Positions 43,783-52,865 of a stretch of 64,000 nt of DNA are shown here, in pieces. The notes below the pieces were generated by a model that saw only the letters and a program-made list of their open reading frames with translations, made no database searches and was not told where the DNA came from. The DNA comes from Streptomyces fulvorobeus (GTDB lineage: Bacteria; Actinomycetota; Actinomycetes; Streptomycetales; Streptomycetaceae), in assembly GCF_013167895.1 (NCBI RefSeq), contig NZ_BLWC01000001.1, forward strand, positions 4,464,001-4,528,000, read 5' to 3'. Each line of letters starts with the position of its first letter. Position 1 is the stretch's first letter. Both the position numbers and the translations under genes were made by a program.

Positions 43783-44523
43783 ATGAAACTGCGCAGGGCC
43801 CTCCCTATTGCCGCCGTGATACCGGCCCTTCTCGCGATATCCGCGTGCAGCGGCGAATCGGCGGATTCCGACGGTAAGAAGCCGAGCGCGAGCGCCGGTG
43901 CGAACACCAAGCAGAGCCTCGAGGAGAAAGAGACGGCCGAGGCAAAGCTTCTGGGGGCGCTCGACGGGAAGGCCCTTGAGAAGGCCGCCATCACCGGAAA
44001 GACCGCGGGCTTCGACGCCAAGAAGATCGCCAAGGCGGAGGTCGAGGCTGGCCGTGGCATGGACGCCGACAAGAAGGACTGCCAGCCGCTTGCCAGCCTC
44101 ATCGGCGGGTTCACGCACCTCCCCGCGGTGAGCACGGTGCACCGCTCCCTGCAGCCAAGTAAGGCGACCAACGCAACCGTCGGCTCCATGTGGCTCGCCT
44201 CCCACTCGGAGGACGACGCCACCCGGGCGATGAAGGAGCTCCGCGCGGCCGTCACCGACTGCCCCAAGGGCTTCAAGACCCTGGGCCTCACCTACGGCAA
44301 GGTCGAGAGCCTCCCGGCGCCGAAGCTCGGCGACGAGGCCGTCGGCTACCGGATCACCGGCGACATCGGCAAGCAGAAGGTCCCCATGACGTACACGGTG
44401 GTGCGCAGCGGGGGCATCATATCGGCGTTCTACGGCGTGAACATGCTGGACGCGAAGAAGGCAGCGATCCCGGAGCCCGTGATCAAGGCCCAGCTGAAGC
44501 GGCTCGCCGACGCGAAGGGCTGA
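43783..44523 (+). CDS. Secreted lipoprotein of unknown function
   Basis: 246 residues from ATG 43783, chosen for the AGGAAAG ribosome-binding site; ATG 43768 is five codons upstream. The signal peptide (MKLRRALPIAAVIPALLAIS) ends in lipobox ISAC, so Cys is lipidated. The rest is a soluble extracytoplasmic domain with three short alpha/beta repeats and two Cys (KKDCQPLASL; VTDCPKGFKTLG) that could form a disulfide. It resembles PknH-like or DUF-type sensor domains only weakly. Convergent with the putative immunity gene and separated from it by a strong terminator. Confidence 0.75.
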   Translation: MKLRRALPIAAVIPALLAISACSGESADSDGKKPSASAGANTKQSLEEKETAEAKLLGALDGKALEKAAITGKTAGFDAKKIAKAEVEAGRGMDADKKDCQPLASLIGGFTHLPAVSTVHRSLQPSKATNATVGSMWLASHSEDDATRAMKELRAAVTDCPKGFKTLGLTYGKVESLPAPKLGDEAVGYRITGDIGKQKVPMTYTVVRSGGIISAFYGVNMLDAKKAAIPEPVIKAQLKRLADAKG

Positions 44524-44546
44524 CGCCGGTTCCGTACGTAGGAGAA

Positions 44547-44583
44547 GGGGGCCTCCTTGGTGCACGGTGCACCGGAGGCCCCC
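44547..44583. terminator. Bidirectional terminator between lipoprotein and immunity-like gene
   Basis: Ten-base perfect stem GGGGGCCTCC (44547-44556) and GGAGGCCCCC (44574-44583), continued inside by GGTGCAC/GTGCACC. It lies between two convergent genes and could serve both. Confidence 0.85.
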
Positions 44584-44601
44584 TAGTCCTCGCGCCCTCC
44601 G

Positions 44602-44991
44602 TCAGGAGCCGCTGAGATACCCCTCAAGGACCGGGCCTGTCATGGCAACGACGGTTGCCCCCTCCCCCGCTTCCGCAGGAAGGTGCGCCCGGTCCGTTTC
44701 CTCGCGGAGAATCACCGGCCGGTCCGACGGGGTCACACTCGCCCCGAGCCGGTCCACCAGTTCGGCCAGGACATCGAAGAACCGGCCAGGCGGGAAACGG
44801 CTGACGGCGACGCACATCTCGTTGACGTCCACGTCGACCTCGTGGCCGTCGGGAGTCCGGATCAGCACGCCGTTCATGAGGTCCTCGTCAGCGGCGACGA
44901 TGTACGGCGCCAGGACTTCCCGTACGAGCTCCAGGTCGAGGGGCTCCGGTTGACCGTTCCGATAGCGGAGCACGAACAGCATGCGACTCAT
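44602..44991 (-). CDS. Small acidic protein, candidate immunity protein
   Basis: 129 residues from ATG 44991, with GAGGAT eight bases upstream. No signal peptide, so cytoplasmic. Alpha/beta composition: MSRMLFVLRYRNGQ, GHEVDVDVNEMCVAVSRFPP, FFDVLAELVDRLGASVTPSD, and an acidic surface typical of proteins that bind basic toxin tips. It lies 92 bases downstream of the giant toxin gene on the same strand, the usual place of an immunity gene. No family was recognised; the assignment rests on position, size and acidity. Confidence 0.6.
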   Translation of the reverse strand: MSRMLFVLRYRNGQPEPLDLELVREVLAPYIVAADEDLMNGVLIRTPDGHEVDVDVNEMCVAVSRFPPGRFFDVLAELVDRLGASVTPSDRPVILREETDRAHLPAEAGEGATVVAMTGPVLEGYLSGS

Positions 44992-45026
44992 TGTTGGATC
45001 CTCATGGAGTGTTTCCCAACGATCTG

Positions 45027-45072
45027 GATGAGGCCGTCCCGGAGAAGCAGACTTTCCCGGGACGGCCTCATC
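45027..45072 (-). other. Hairpin between toxin and immunity-like genes
   Basis: Perfect 16-base stem GATGAGGCCGTCCCGG (45027-45042) and its complement (45057-45072), loop 14 bases, between the toxin stop at 45084 and the next start at 44991. In the direction of transcription it is not followed by a U-tract, so partial termination or mRNA stabilisation are both possible. Confidence 0.75.
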
Positions 45073-45083
45073 GGTGGAGCATG

Positions 45084-48000
45084 TTACGGCATGTAAATGA
45101 CGTCGATCTTTCCAGCGAGTTCGGGAGTGTCCGCAACCATGTGGCGGAACGCGGTTGCCGCCTCTGGAGAGCTCACGTAGTACACGATGGGTGTGTAGGT
45201 GCCACCGACCGCGGACTTCGCTCCCGCGACCTGTGCCTTGGCTTCCGTGATCGGGGCTGTGACGAAGAACTTGAACTTGCCGGTCGCCGAATCGATGACG
45301 CCGCTGTCGCTCCAGAACTTCGCGTCGATCAGCTTGCCGTTCTGGTAACCGTCGAGCTTGACGTACTCTCCCTTTCGGCCGGAAACCGCGTACTTCATCT
45401 TGAGCTTGTAGACGAAGCCTTCCGGTACACCGCCCGTCGCTCGCTGCTGGTAGGTGGCGGCCGCGGGATCCATGGCCTCCTTCTCCGCGGACCAAAACCC
45501 CGGTCCGTTGATGCCACCCACCCAGCACCCGGGTCCGGTACCGCCGCTGGAACCGGAGGCGGCTGCGGAGGCCTCGACCCTGAACGTCGCGGTGTCGACT
45601 CTTTCGCACGCGTCGTCGAGTTTCCTGACGATACGGCTGACCATGCCCTGCACAGCAGCCTCGGTCAGGCCGATGGATCGAAGCGCCAGCCAGGCGTCGG
45701 TGAAGCCGACGCCGGTCTTGAGGGCTGCGTCCATCGCCGTCACGGCGGCCTTCGCCGATCTGAAGATCACGCCTGCGACGAACCAGCTCGCCGCCCAGGC
45801 ACAGTCGCCCCAACTGCCCCCCGACACGCCCGGCGTGATCAGCTTGGCGCAGCCGATGAAGTCACCGAGCAGGACATCGATCGGGTCGATGCCCGAGTTG
45901 AACTCGGTCATCGTCAGCGTGTAGCTGAGCCGTTCGGTCCTGGCTTCCGACACCTCGAGACCGAGATAGACAGTGTCCGCATCCGGGCAGCCGCCCGTGT
46001 ACGTTCCGGGCGATGCGATGCACATGAACAGGTCGACGTGCGATTTGTACGTGATGTCTGCCGTGATCGTGCAGTCGCCGACGTGGATGATCGGGTTGCA
46101 GTTGTCCTTGACGACGTTCCGCGGCTCGCCGATGTACTCGATGTGGTCGAGAACCGCCCACACCCCGCCGATCCCGGTGGTGACGCCCTGCGTGATCTGC
46201 TCGGTGTTGCCGCCCTTCTCCGTCCGGTCCGCGGCCTCCTGTGCCTCGTTCGCCGCGTCCCACGCACCGGCGGCCGCCTTCTCCGCCGCCGTCGCGTCGA
46301 TTTCCGCCTGGGTGGCGGTGGCCTGGGCGCTGGCAGCGTCCTCCTCGGCCTGTGTGGCCACGGTGCGGGCGTTGGCGGCGTCCTTCTCCGCCTCGGTCGC
46401 CGCGGCGTCCGCCGCGATGGCGTCCTGCTCGGCGTCCATCGCCGCCCATGACGCCGCCAACGCGTCGTTACCGGCCGACAGCGCGTAGCCGTCGGCACGG
46501 TTCGCCGACGCCTGTGCCTCCTTGGCGTCCTTCGCCGCTTGGGTGGCCGAGACCTGGGCTCGCTCGTACGCCTTGGCGGCGCGGAGCGCGTCGGTCGCCG
46601 CCGCAGAGGCGGCCTGCGCCGCGAGCTTCATGTCCGCGGCGGCCTGCGCGGCCAATGCCTTCGCCTCGGCGGAGAACCCTTCGGCCATGGTCGCGGTGGC
46701 TGCTGCCGCCGCGGCCTGCTGCTGCGACAGCGTCAGGGACTGCTGTCCCGTCAGGACCGCGAAGGCGGCCGAGCTGTCGACCTCCTGGAATGGACCACCG
46801 AGGGCGATCGCCTCGTTGGCCGGCTTGATCACCGCAGCGGCGGAGTCACGGGCCGCGAGCGACGATCGCACGGCCGCGAGGGCCTTACCCGCCGTGGTCG
46901 CCGCCCAGGCCGCGGTCTGCATCGCCTCGGAACGGGCGGCAAGTGCCTCCGCCTTGCCGACCTTGGCCGCCGCGGATGCCTTCTCGGACTGTGCCTTGGC
47001 ACCCCGGGCATCGGCCGCCGCTGCCTCGGAGGCGTCGATGGCCTCGGCCGCCGCGGCGTGCGCCGCGGCCGCGGAACCGGCCGCGACCATGTACGAGGAC
47101 CAGGCGCTGTCCGCCGCGGCCTTGGCGCGGGACGCGGAGCCCTGCGCCTTGGTGGCCGCGTCACGGGCGTTGACGGCCGCGGTCGTCGCTGCGTTCGCCG
47201 ACGCACGGGCGTTGGCGGCCGCCGTGGTCGCCGTGTTGGCGGCCGACCGGGCATCGGTCGAGGCGGCGCGGGCGGCCTCGGCTGCGTCCGTGCCGTCCAC
47301 GGCCGCGGCATGGGCCTCCAGGGCCGCCGCCTTCGCAGCGAGGGAGTCTCGCCGTTGCTCGGCCTCCAGGGCCCTGTCGCGGGCGGCGACCGCATCGCGC
47401 TCGGCCTGCTCGGCGTCGCCCCTGCGGGCCGACGCCGTGGTGCCCGCCGACTCCGCCGACGTGCGGGCGTTACTGGCGATCAGACCCTGGGCGACGGCGT
47501 CGGCCTCGTGGCCCTTGGCCTTGTCCCGCTCGCTCTCCGCAGTGGCCCGGTAGGCCGCCGCGTTGGCGCGCTCCAGTTCGGCCACCGCGCGCTGCGCCTG
47601 CGCGTCGGCGGCGGCCTCGCGGGCCTGCTCCTCCTCCGCCAGCGCGGTTTCCTTGGCCTTCTTAGCAAGGGCGGCGTTGTTCGCGGCCGAGACCGCGTAG
47701 GCGTCGGCGCTGTCCGCCGCGGCCTTCGCCTGGGCGGCGGCCTCCTGCGCGGCGATGCGGCGGAACTCGGTGTTCACCGCGTGCGCCTCGGTCTGCGCCA
47801 GCGCGAGGAGCGCCTCCGACGTCGAGACCGTGGCGTTCGCCGCGTTCAGTGCCGTCTCGGTCGCCTTCGCGGCGGCCGTGGCGGCCGCACCCGAGGCACG
47901 GGCGACCTGCACCGACTGCTGGGCGTACATCAGGCCGCGACCGCGCGGGACCTCCGTCGCGTCCGCGATCGTCCATGCCTGCTGCTGGGCGGTCACCGCG

Positions 48001-51000
48001 CGCTGTGAGGCGCCGGTGGCCAGGGTCGCCTGCTCCTTGGCCTTGGTGACCAGGGCCTGGACCTTGCCGCGCGCGTTCGCCAGATCCGTCTTCGCCTTGT
48101 CGAAGAGGGCCTGCTTCGGCTTGTGGATGTGGTCCGGGTCGGCTTCGAGCTGGTCGTGCCAGTACTTCTGCCAACGCAGGACCTGGTCGGCCCGCCACGC
48201 CTGGCCGATGGCCTCGACCATGTTGTCGGCGGCGGCCCGCGTTGCTGCGGCGGCGTCGGCCTCCGCCTGCATGATGACGGCGCGCGGGGCGGCCTGTGCC
48301 GCGTACTCCGCTTCCCACTCGGCCGAGGCATGGGAAACGGCCTCGCTCAGGGCGTTGCGCGGGTCCACCGGGTCAGCGTGGTTGCACGTGGCCCAGGCAT
48401 GCTTGAGGGTTTCGACCTCGATGCGGAACTCGGGGGTGCCTTCGGCGACCTTCCGGGCGGGGAATCCGCCGTGCCGCAGGTAGGTGGCGATGTCGGCGGA
48501 GGTGGTGCCACCGGCCCAACGGGTGTTGTTCAGGCTGGTGTCCCGCAGCATGACGTCCGCGGAAGAGTCGTGCCAGTTGTCCTTACCGCGGTTCTGCTCG
48601 GTGAGCTCACGGGCCCTGGCGATCGCCTCCGGGCCAGCGTTGGTGTGGGCGTCCCAGCCGAGGCGTGCAGCCAGTTTCGCCTGTGTGGAGAGGGTGTAGT
48701 CGAGGATGTTGGAGCCGAACTCCGGTCCTTGCAGCGTGATCTCGTCGCTGAACGAGCTCATCGCGTACGGGCGGTTGGCGTCCTCCAAGAGGGCCTTGCG
48801 GGCCGCGACGGCATCCATGTAGGAGTAACCGGCCTGCTTGTCCAGGTTGCTGGCCTGCCCCAGGGGCATGAACCCGATCCAGCCGACATCGCCGATGACG
48901 GCGTGCAGCTGGTCGTTGGTGCCCGTAAGGCCCTCGATGGCCTTGGCCTTCATCTTGGCGCCGCCCGCATGCAGGGCGACTCCGGCGAGGCACCGGTTGA
49001 GGCGCGGGGTGGAGCGGACGTCACGGATGACGGCGGTGAGCTCGCTGAGGCGGCGCAGGGCGTTGTCGGCGTCGATGAAGATCTGCCGCATGCCGGTGGA
49101 GACCTTCTCGATCGCCTGAGCGAGCGCCGGCATGCGGCCCACGATCACGGCGGACGAGGGGACGTCGACCAGCGACCAGAGGCACTCCTCGACGTCGAAC
49201 TTGGCCAGGCACTCCTTGGCCTGCGCGGCGTCGAGTTGCTGGAAGAGGATCTGACCGCCGTTGGCGGTAGCCCATGCGACGACGTTCACGGAGACGGCGG
49301 CGAGGCCCTTCCGGTAGTCGTCGACGCAGGTCTGGCCGCAGGAGTCGAGGAGAGTCTTCTCCTCGCGCTGGCCGAGCTTCGGCCAGTTGTCCGCGCCGCC
49401 CTTGATGGGCGTGGTGCCCTCGGCGAGCGCGTTCTCATGGGCGATCTCGTTCTTTTCGCGCTGCTGCTGTTCGGCCTGTTCGGCGGCCTCCTCAGCGGTG
49501 GTGCTGTCACCTTCCGCGTCGGCTGCCTTTTCCTCGGCGGCCACGGCGTCCCGCTCGGCCTGGGTCGCCTTGTCCAAGGCGCCCTTTGCCGCCTCGCCGG
49601 CCCGGCTGGCCTTCTCGTTCGCCTCCGCGGCGTGCCGCTCGGCGTCGGTGGCCTCACGGTCGGCCTCGACGGCCGCGCTGCTCGCACCGTCCGCGGTGAG
49701 GCGGGCGGACACGGCGTCGTTGCCTGCCTGCCGGGAGTAGTCGGCAGCGGTGTCGGCGGCGGCCTTGGCACCCTTCTGGTCACCGGCGGCCTCGACCGCT
49801 GATGCCTGGGCGCGGATCACGGCCTCGACGGCACGCACCGAATCGCTCGCCGCCCGCGCGGCGGCCTCGGCCGCGAGCTTCGCGTCACCGGTCGCCTGCG
49901 CGGCGGTCTGCTGGGCGGACTCGGCGGCTGCCGCTGCCTCAACGGCCTTGGCCTCGGCCGCCGCGGCCTGCTGCTGGGCGATCGTCTTCGACGACTGGCC
50001 GACGAGTACGGCGAACGCGGCCGCGCTGTCCCTTTCCTGGTACGGCGTACCGACGGAGATGGCGGTGTCGGCGGCGGAGACGGCGGCCGTGGCACTGTCG
50101 CGGGCGGCGAGCGCCGCCTGACCGGCGGCGTAGGCGCGGCCCACGACCGTACCCGCCGACTTCACGGCCTCTTCCGCGCTTGTCCCGGCGGCGGCCGACT
50201 CCAGCTGGGCCTTCTTGGCGAGTTCGGTGGCGTTCTCCGACGCCGTGGCGGCACCGTCCGCACGGATCGCCGCGTCCTGCGAGGCGTCGAGCGCGACGGC
50301 CGCGGCAGCGTGCGCGGTGGAAGCCGCGTCGAGGGATCCCCGGTACGCCGACCACGCGTTGCTCGCGTTGGCCTGGGCGCGCTCGGCGGCGCCTTCCGCC
50401 GTGGTGGCGGCGGTGCGCGCCCCGACGGCGGCCGTGGTGGCCTGGTCGGCGGCGGTCTGGGCGGCAGTCGCGGCTTGGACTGCCTGGTTCGAGGCCGTAC
50501 GGGCGGCGGTAGCGGCCGTACGAGTCTCGGCCGCGGCCGCGGTGCCCTCGGCGGCGGCGGCCGCGGCTTCGAGGGCGGCGGCGCGGGCCGCGGTGGCCTG
50601 CTTCGCCTGAAGCGCGACGACCGCCTTCTCACGGGCGGTCTGTGCGGCCTTCGCCCTCTCGTCGGCGACCTTGCGCTTCGCCGTGGCATTCGTGGTCGCG
50701 GTCCCCACAGCAGTGTCGGCGCTCCTGGCCGTCGTCTGCTGGGTAACGGCCCGCTCCTCGGCCTCCTGCGCCTTGGCCCGCTCGGTGGCGGCCTTGGCCC
50801 GGGAGGCGACGGCGGTGGCCTGCTCGGCCTGGGCCTTGGCGCGCTCGGTGGCGGCGGTGGCGGCGGCGGTCTTGGCTTTGCCTCGCTTCTGCTCGGCCGT
50901 CGTAAGGGCGGCCTTGGCGGTGGTCGCGCTCTCGGCGGCCGCCTTGGCGTTGGCCTCGGCGCTGTCGGCGGCGGTCTTCGCCTGCGAGGCGGCCTCCTCG

Positions 51001-52445
51001 GCGGCGACACGGCGGAACTCCGTGTTGATCGCGTGCGCATCGGTCTGCGCCTTGGCGAGCAGCGCGTCCGCGTCGGCGATCGTCGCGTTGGCGGCGGAGA
51101 GTGCGGTCTCGGTCGCCTTCGCCGCGGCTGCGGCGGCGGCGCTGGAGGCGCGGGCGACCTGGACCGACTGCTGGGCGTACATCAGACCGCGGCCGCGTGG
51201 CACGTGGGTGGTGTCGGCGATGGCCCACGCCTCCTGCTGCGCGGTTGCGGCCTTCTGGGCAGCCGTGGCTGCCTTGGCGACCTGCGCCTTAACCGAGACG
51301 ACCAAGGCGGCCACCTTGGTGCGGGCGGCGTCCTGATCGGCCGTGGCCTTGTCGTAGAACGCCTGGTCGGGCTTCTCGAAGATCGTGTCGGGGTCGTTGG
51401 CGAGTTCGTCCTGCCAGTACTTGCGCCATGTCAGGATCTGCTCGACGATCCAAGCCTGCCTGATGGCCTCGATCATGTCGTTGGTCGCGGCCTGGGTCGC
51501 CCCGGCGGCGTCCGCCTCCGCCTGGATGATCGTGGCGCGCTGCGCCGCCTGTCCGGCGTACTCCAGCTCCCATTCGACCATCGCGGCCATGACCGGCTCG
51601 TTGAGCTTGCGCCGCGGGTCGATCGGGTTCTGGTAATCGCAGGCGGCCCATGCCTGCTTGAGGTCCTCGACATCGATGTTGTACTCGGCGGAACCCTTGG
51701 CCGGTGCCTCGGACGCGAATCCGCCGCGCCGCAGATAGGCAGCGATGTCGCTGGAAGTGGTGCCGCCCGAATACTCGTATCCGACGTTCTGCAGCATCCA
51801 GTGCGCCGAGAAGTCGTGCCAGTCGTCCTTGCCGTTGTTCTTGTCGGCGATTGCCCGGGCCTGCGAGATCGCCTCGGCACTGGCCTCGCTGTGGCCGTCC
51901 CACCCGAGCGGGGAGGCGAGCTGAACCTGTGCGAGCGCGGTGAAGTAGTTCACCTCCGCGCCGAACTTGGGCGTGTGGAAGTCCATAACGTCGTCGGTCC
52001 ACGCGGACTCGACGTAGGGCTTATTGGCCGCGGTCAGTTCATCAGCACGCCGGTCATTGGCTTCCTGGTAGGCGGTGCCGTCCTCCTTGTCGGCGATTCC
52101 TTCCATGCCCAGGGGGCCGTAACCGATCCAGCCGATGTCGCCGATGGCCTCGCGGAGCTGCTCCTCGGTGCCGGTCAATGCCTCGATGGCCTTGGCCTTC
52201 ATCCGGGGGCCGCCGACGTGCAGCGCCACACCGGCGAGGCAACGGTCGCGCCGGAGCTCTTGGCCGATGCTGTTGCGGTCGGTCCCGGTGTCCTCGGGTA
52301 CCTGGTCGGCCACGGCTGGAACGGCCTGGATCACGCCGGCCAGTACGGCCGCGGCGGTGATGAGCGCCACCGTGCTGGTGGCCCTGGTCAGCGTGGACCG
52401 GATGAGACGCCGACGTCTACCGACGTCTCTTCTGAACAATGACAT
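45084..52445 (-). CDS. Giant secreted ALF-repeat polymorphic-toxin-like protein with REase-type tip
   Basis: 2453 residues from ATG 52445 (alternative TTG 52478). Basic n-region and hydrophobic core (about 22-44: STVALITAAAVLAGVIQAVP), cleaved near AVA-DQ. Unit 1 (about 63-1005) has an ALF-type head (CLAGVALHVGGPRMKAKAIE, SDIAAYLRRGGF) and a very long Ala-rich coiled-coil stalk. A connector follows (about 1005-1145: WPKLGQREEKTLLDSCGQTC, ECLWSLVDVPSSAVIVGRMP). Unit 2 (about 1147-2075) repeats head and stalk (CLAGVALHAGGAKMKAKAIE, IATYLRHGGF). The C-terminus (about 2080-2453) includes a pre-toxin region and a tip (about 2333-2453) with YQQRATGGVPEGF, VKLDGYQNGKLIDAK and PIVYYVSSPEAATAFRHMV, resembling restriction-endonuclease-fold toxins (Tox-REase-5-like, D-x(n)-D-A-K). 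Nuclease activity is inference. Downstream lies an immunity candidate. Confidence 0.85.
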   Translation of the reverse strand: MSLFRRDVGRRRRLIRSTLTRATSTVALITAAAVLAGVIQAVPAVADQVPEDTGTDRNSIGQELRRDRCLAGVALHVGGPRMKAKAIEALTGTEEQLREAIGDIGWIGYGPLGMEGIADKEDGTAYQEANDRRADELTAANKPYVESAWTDDVMDFHTPKFGAEVNYFTALAQVQLASPLGWDGHSEASAEAISQARAIADKNNGKDDWHDFSAHWMLQNVGYEYSGGTTSSDIAAYLRRGGFASEAPAKGSAEYNIDVEDLKQAWAACDYQNPIDPRRKLNEPVMAAMVEWELEYAGQAAQRATIIQAEADAAGATQAATNDMIEAIRQAWIVEQILTWRKYWQDELANDPDTIFEKPDQAFYDKATADQDAARTKVAALVVSVKAQVAKAATAAQKAATAQQEAWAIADTTHVPRGRGLMYAQQSVQVARASSAAAAAAAKATETALSAANATIADADALLAKAQTDAHAINTEFRRVAAEEAASQAKTAADSAEANAKAAAESATTAKAALTTAEQKRGKAKTAAATAATERAKAQAEQATAVASRAKAATERAKAQEAEERAVTQQTTARSADTAVGTATTNATAKRKVADERAKAAQTAREKAVVALQAKQATAARAAALEAAAAAAEGTAAAAETRTAATAARTASNQAVQAATAAQTAADQATTAAVGARTAATTAEGAAERAQANASNAWSAYRGSLDAASTAHAAAAVALDASQDAAIRADGAATASENATELAKKAQLESAAAGTSAEEAVKSAGTVVGRAYAAGQAALAARDSATAAVSAADTAISVGTPYQERDSAAAFAVLVGQSSKTIAQQQAAAAEAKAVEAAAAAESAQQTAAQATGDAKLAAEAAARAASDSVRAVEAVIRAQASAVEAAGDQKGAKAAADTAADYSRQAGNDAVSARLTADGASSAAVEADREATDAERHAAEANEKASRAGEAAKGALDKATQAERDAVAAEEKAADAEGDSTTAEEAAEQAEQQQREKNEIAHENALAEGTTPIKGGADNWPKLGQREEKTLLDSCGQTCVDDYRKGLAAVSVNVVAWATANGGQILFQQLDAAQAKECLAKFDVEECLWSLVDVPSSAVIVGRMPALAQAIEKVSTGMRQIFIDADNALRRLSELTAVIRDVRSTPRLNRCLAGVALHAGGAKMKAKAIEGLTGTNDQLHAVIGDVGWIGFMPLGQASNLDKQAGYSYMDAVAARKALLEDANRPYAMSSFSDEITLQGPEFGSNILDYTLSTQAKLAARLGWDAHTNAGPEAIARARELTEQNRGKDNWHDSSADVMLRDTSLNNTRWAGGTTSADIATYLRHGGFPARKVAEGTPEFRIEVETLKHAWATCNHADPVDPRNALSEAVSHASAEWEAEYAAQAAPRAVIMQAEADAAAATRAAADNMVEAIGQAWRADQVLRWQKYWHDQLEADPDHIHKPKQALFDKAKTDLANARGKVQALVTKAKEQATLATGASQRAVTAQQQAWTIADATEVPRGRGLMYAQQSVQVARASGAAATAAAKATETALNAANATVSTSEALLALAQTEAHAVNTEFRRIAAQEAAAQAKAAADSADAYAVSAANNAALAKKAKETALAEEEQAREAAADAQAQRAVAELERANAAAYRATAESERDKAKGHEADAVAQGLIASNARTSAESAGTTASARRGDAEQAERDAVAARDRALEAEQRRDSLAAKAAALEAHAAAVDGTDAAEAARAASTDARSAANTATTAAANARASANAATTAAVNARDAATKAQGSASRAKAAADSAWSSYMVAAGSAAAAHAAAAEAIDASEAAAADARGAKAQSEKASAAAKVGKAEALAARSEAMQTAAWAATTAGKALAAVRSSLAARDSAAAVIKPANEAIALGGPFQEVDSSAAFAVLTGQQSLTLSQQQAAAAAATATMAEGFSAEAKALAAQAAADMKLAAQAASAAATDALRAAKAYERAQVSATQAAKDAKEAQASANRADGYALSAGNDALAASWAAMDAEQDAIAADAAATEAEKDAANARTVATQAEEDAASAQATATQAEIDATAAEKAAAGAWDAANEAQEAADRTEKGGNTEQITQGVTTGIGGVWAVLDHIEYIGEPRNVVKDNCNPIIHVGDCTITADITYKSHVDLFMCIASPGTYTGGCPDADTVYLGLEVSEARTERLSYTLTMTEFNSGIDPIDVLLGDFIGCAKLITPGVSGGSWGDCAWAASWFVAGVIFRSAKAAVTAMDAALKTGVGFTDAWLALRSIGLTEAAVQGMVSRIVRKLDDACERVDTATFRVEASAAASGSSGGTGPGCWVGGINGPGFWSAEKEAMDPAAATYQQRATGGVPEGFVYKLKMKYAVSGRKGEYVKLDGYQNGKLIDAKFWSDSGVIDSATGKFKFFVTAPITEAKAQVAGAKSAVGGTYTPIVYYVSSPEAATAFRHMVADTPELAGKIDVIYMP

Positions 52446-52694
52446 GGCCTGCCTTGCAATCTCTCGATCGGTCGGCAAGTTCAGTCATGGGCATGACAGC
52501 AAGCACCCGGACGCGGCACGTGCCGGCACGCTCGTCCCCCACGAGTTGGCACCGCCGCTTGCGCTGCAACCGTGCCATGCCCCGCTCGGCAAGTGAAGAT
52601 CAAATGGAGATCGAATAATCTTCGCCAAGGGTGTCTGAAGTCCCAGCAGGGGGCAAAGCGAACCGCTTGTTGATCAAGTTGTTACCCGCCGTAA
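52446..52694. promoter_or_regulatory. Upstream region of the toxin gene
   Basis: About 250 bases, less GC-rich than the surroundings (an AT-rich stretch at about 52593-52623 with complementary GAAGATC and GATCTTC-like blocks). The toxin promoter must be here, reading leftwards; no consensus pair was certain. The palindrome TTGATCAA occurs near 52672. Confidence 0.35.
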
Positions 52695-52856
52695 GGCGGC
52701 ACGCTCAGGTACGCCTGTCTTGTATGTCGAGATCCTCGGGAACGCGTCGCGGCGAGCGGTGCGCACTTGCTGGAGCGCTTTCGCGAGTACGCCGACAGCA
52801 AGGACATCGTGTCGGCGCCGACGGGCCCGGTCGAGCTGCCAATTGACCACTGGTAA
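52695..52856 (+). pseudogene. Possible 3' remnant of a lost gene
   Basis: An open frame between stops at 52692 and 52854 with no ATG start and strong G/C third positions in its last 35 codons: ASGAHLLERFREYADSKD then PTGPVELPIDHW and a stop. The bias suggests the tail of a former protein-coding gene rather than random sequence. Family not recognised. It ends ten bases before the pyk terminator hairpin. Confidence 0.35.
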
Positions 52857-52865
52857 CCAAGAACG

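Noticed and set aside
46522..52442. Several long plus-strand frames opposite the toxin gene
   Set aside because: They are antisense shadows of the Ala-rich stalk; the minus frame has a signal peptide, conserved ALF heads and a toxin-like end, and the plus frames have none.
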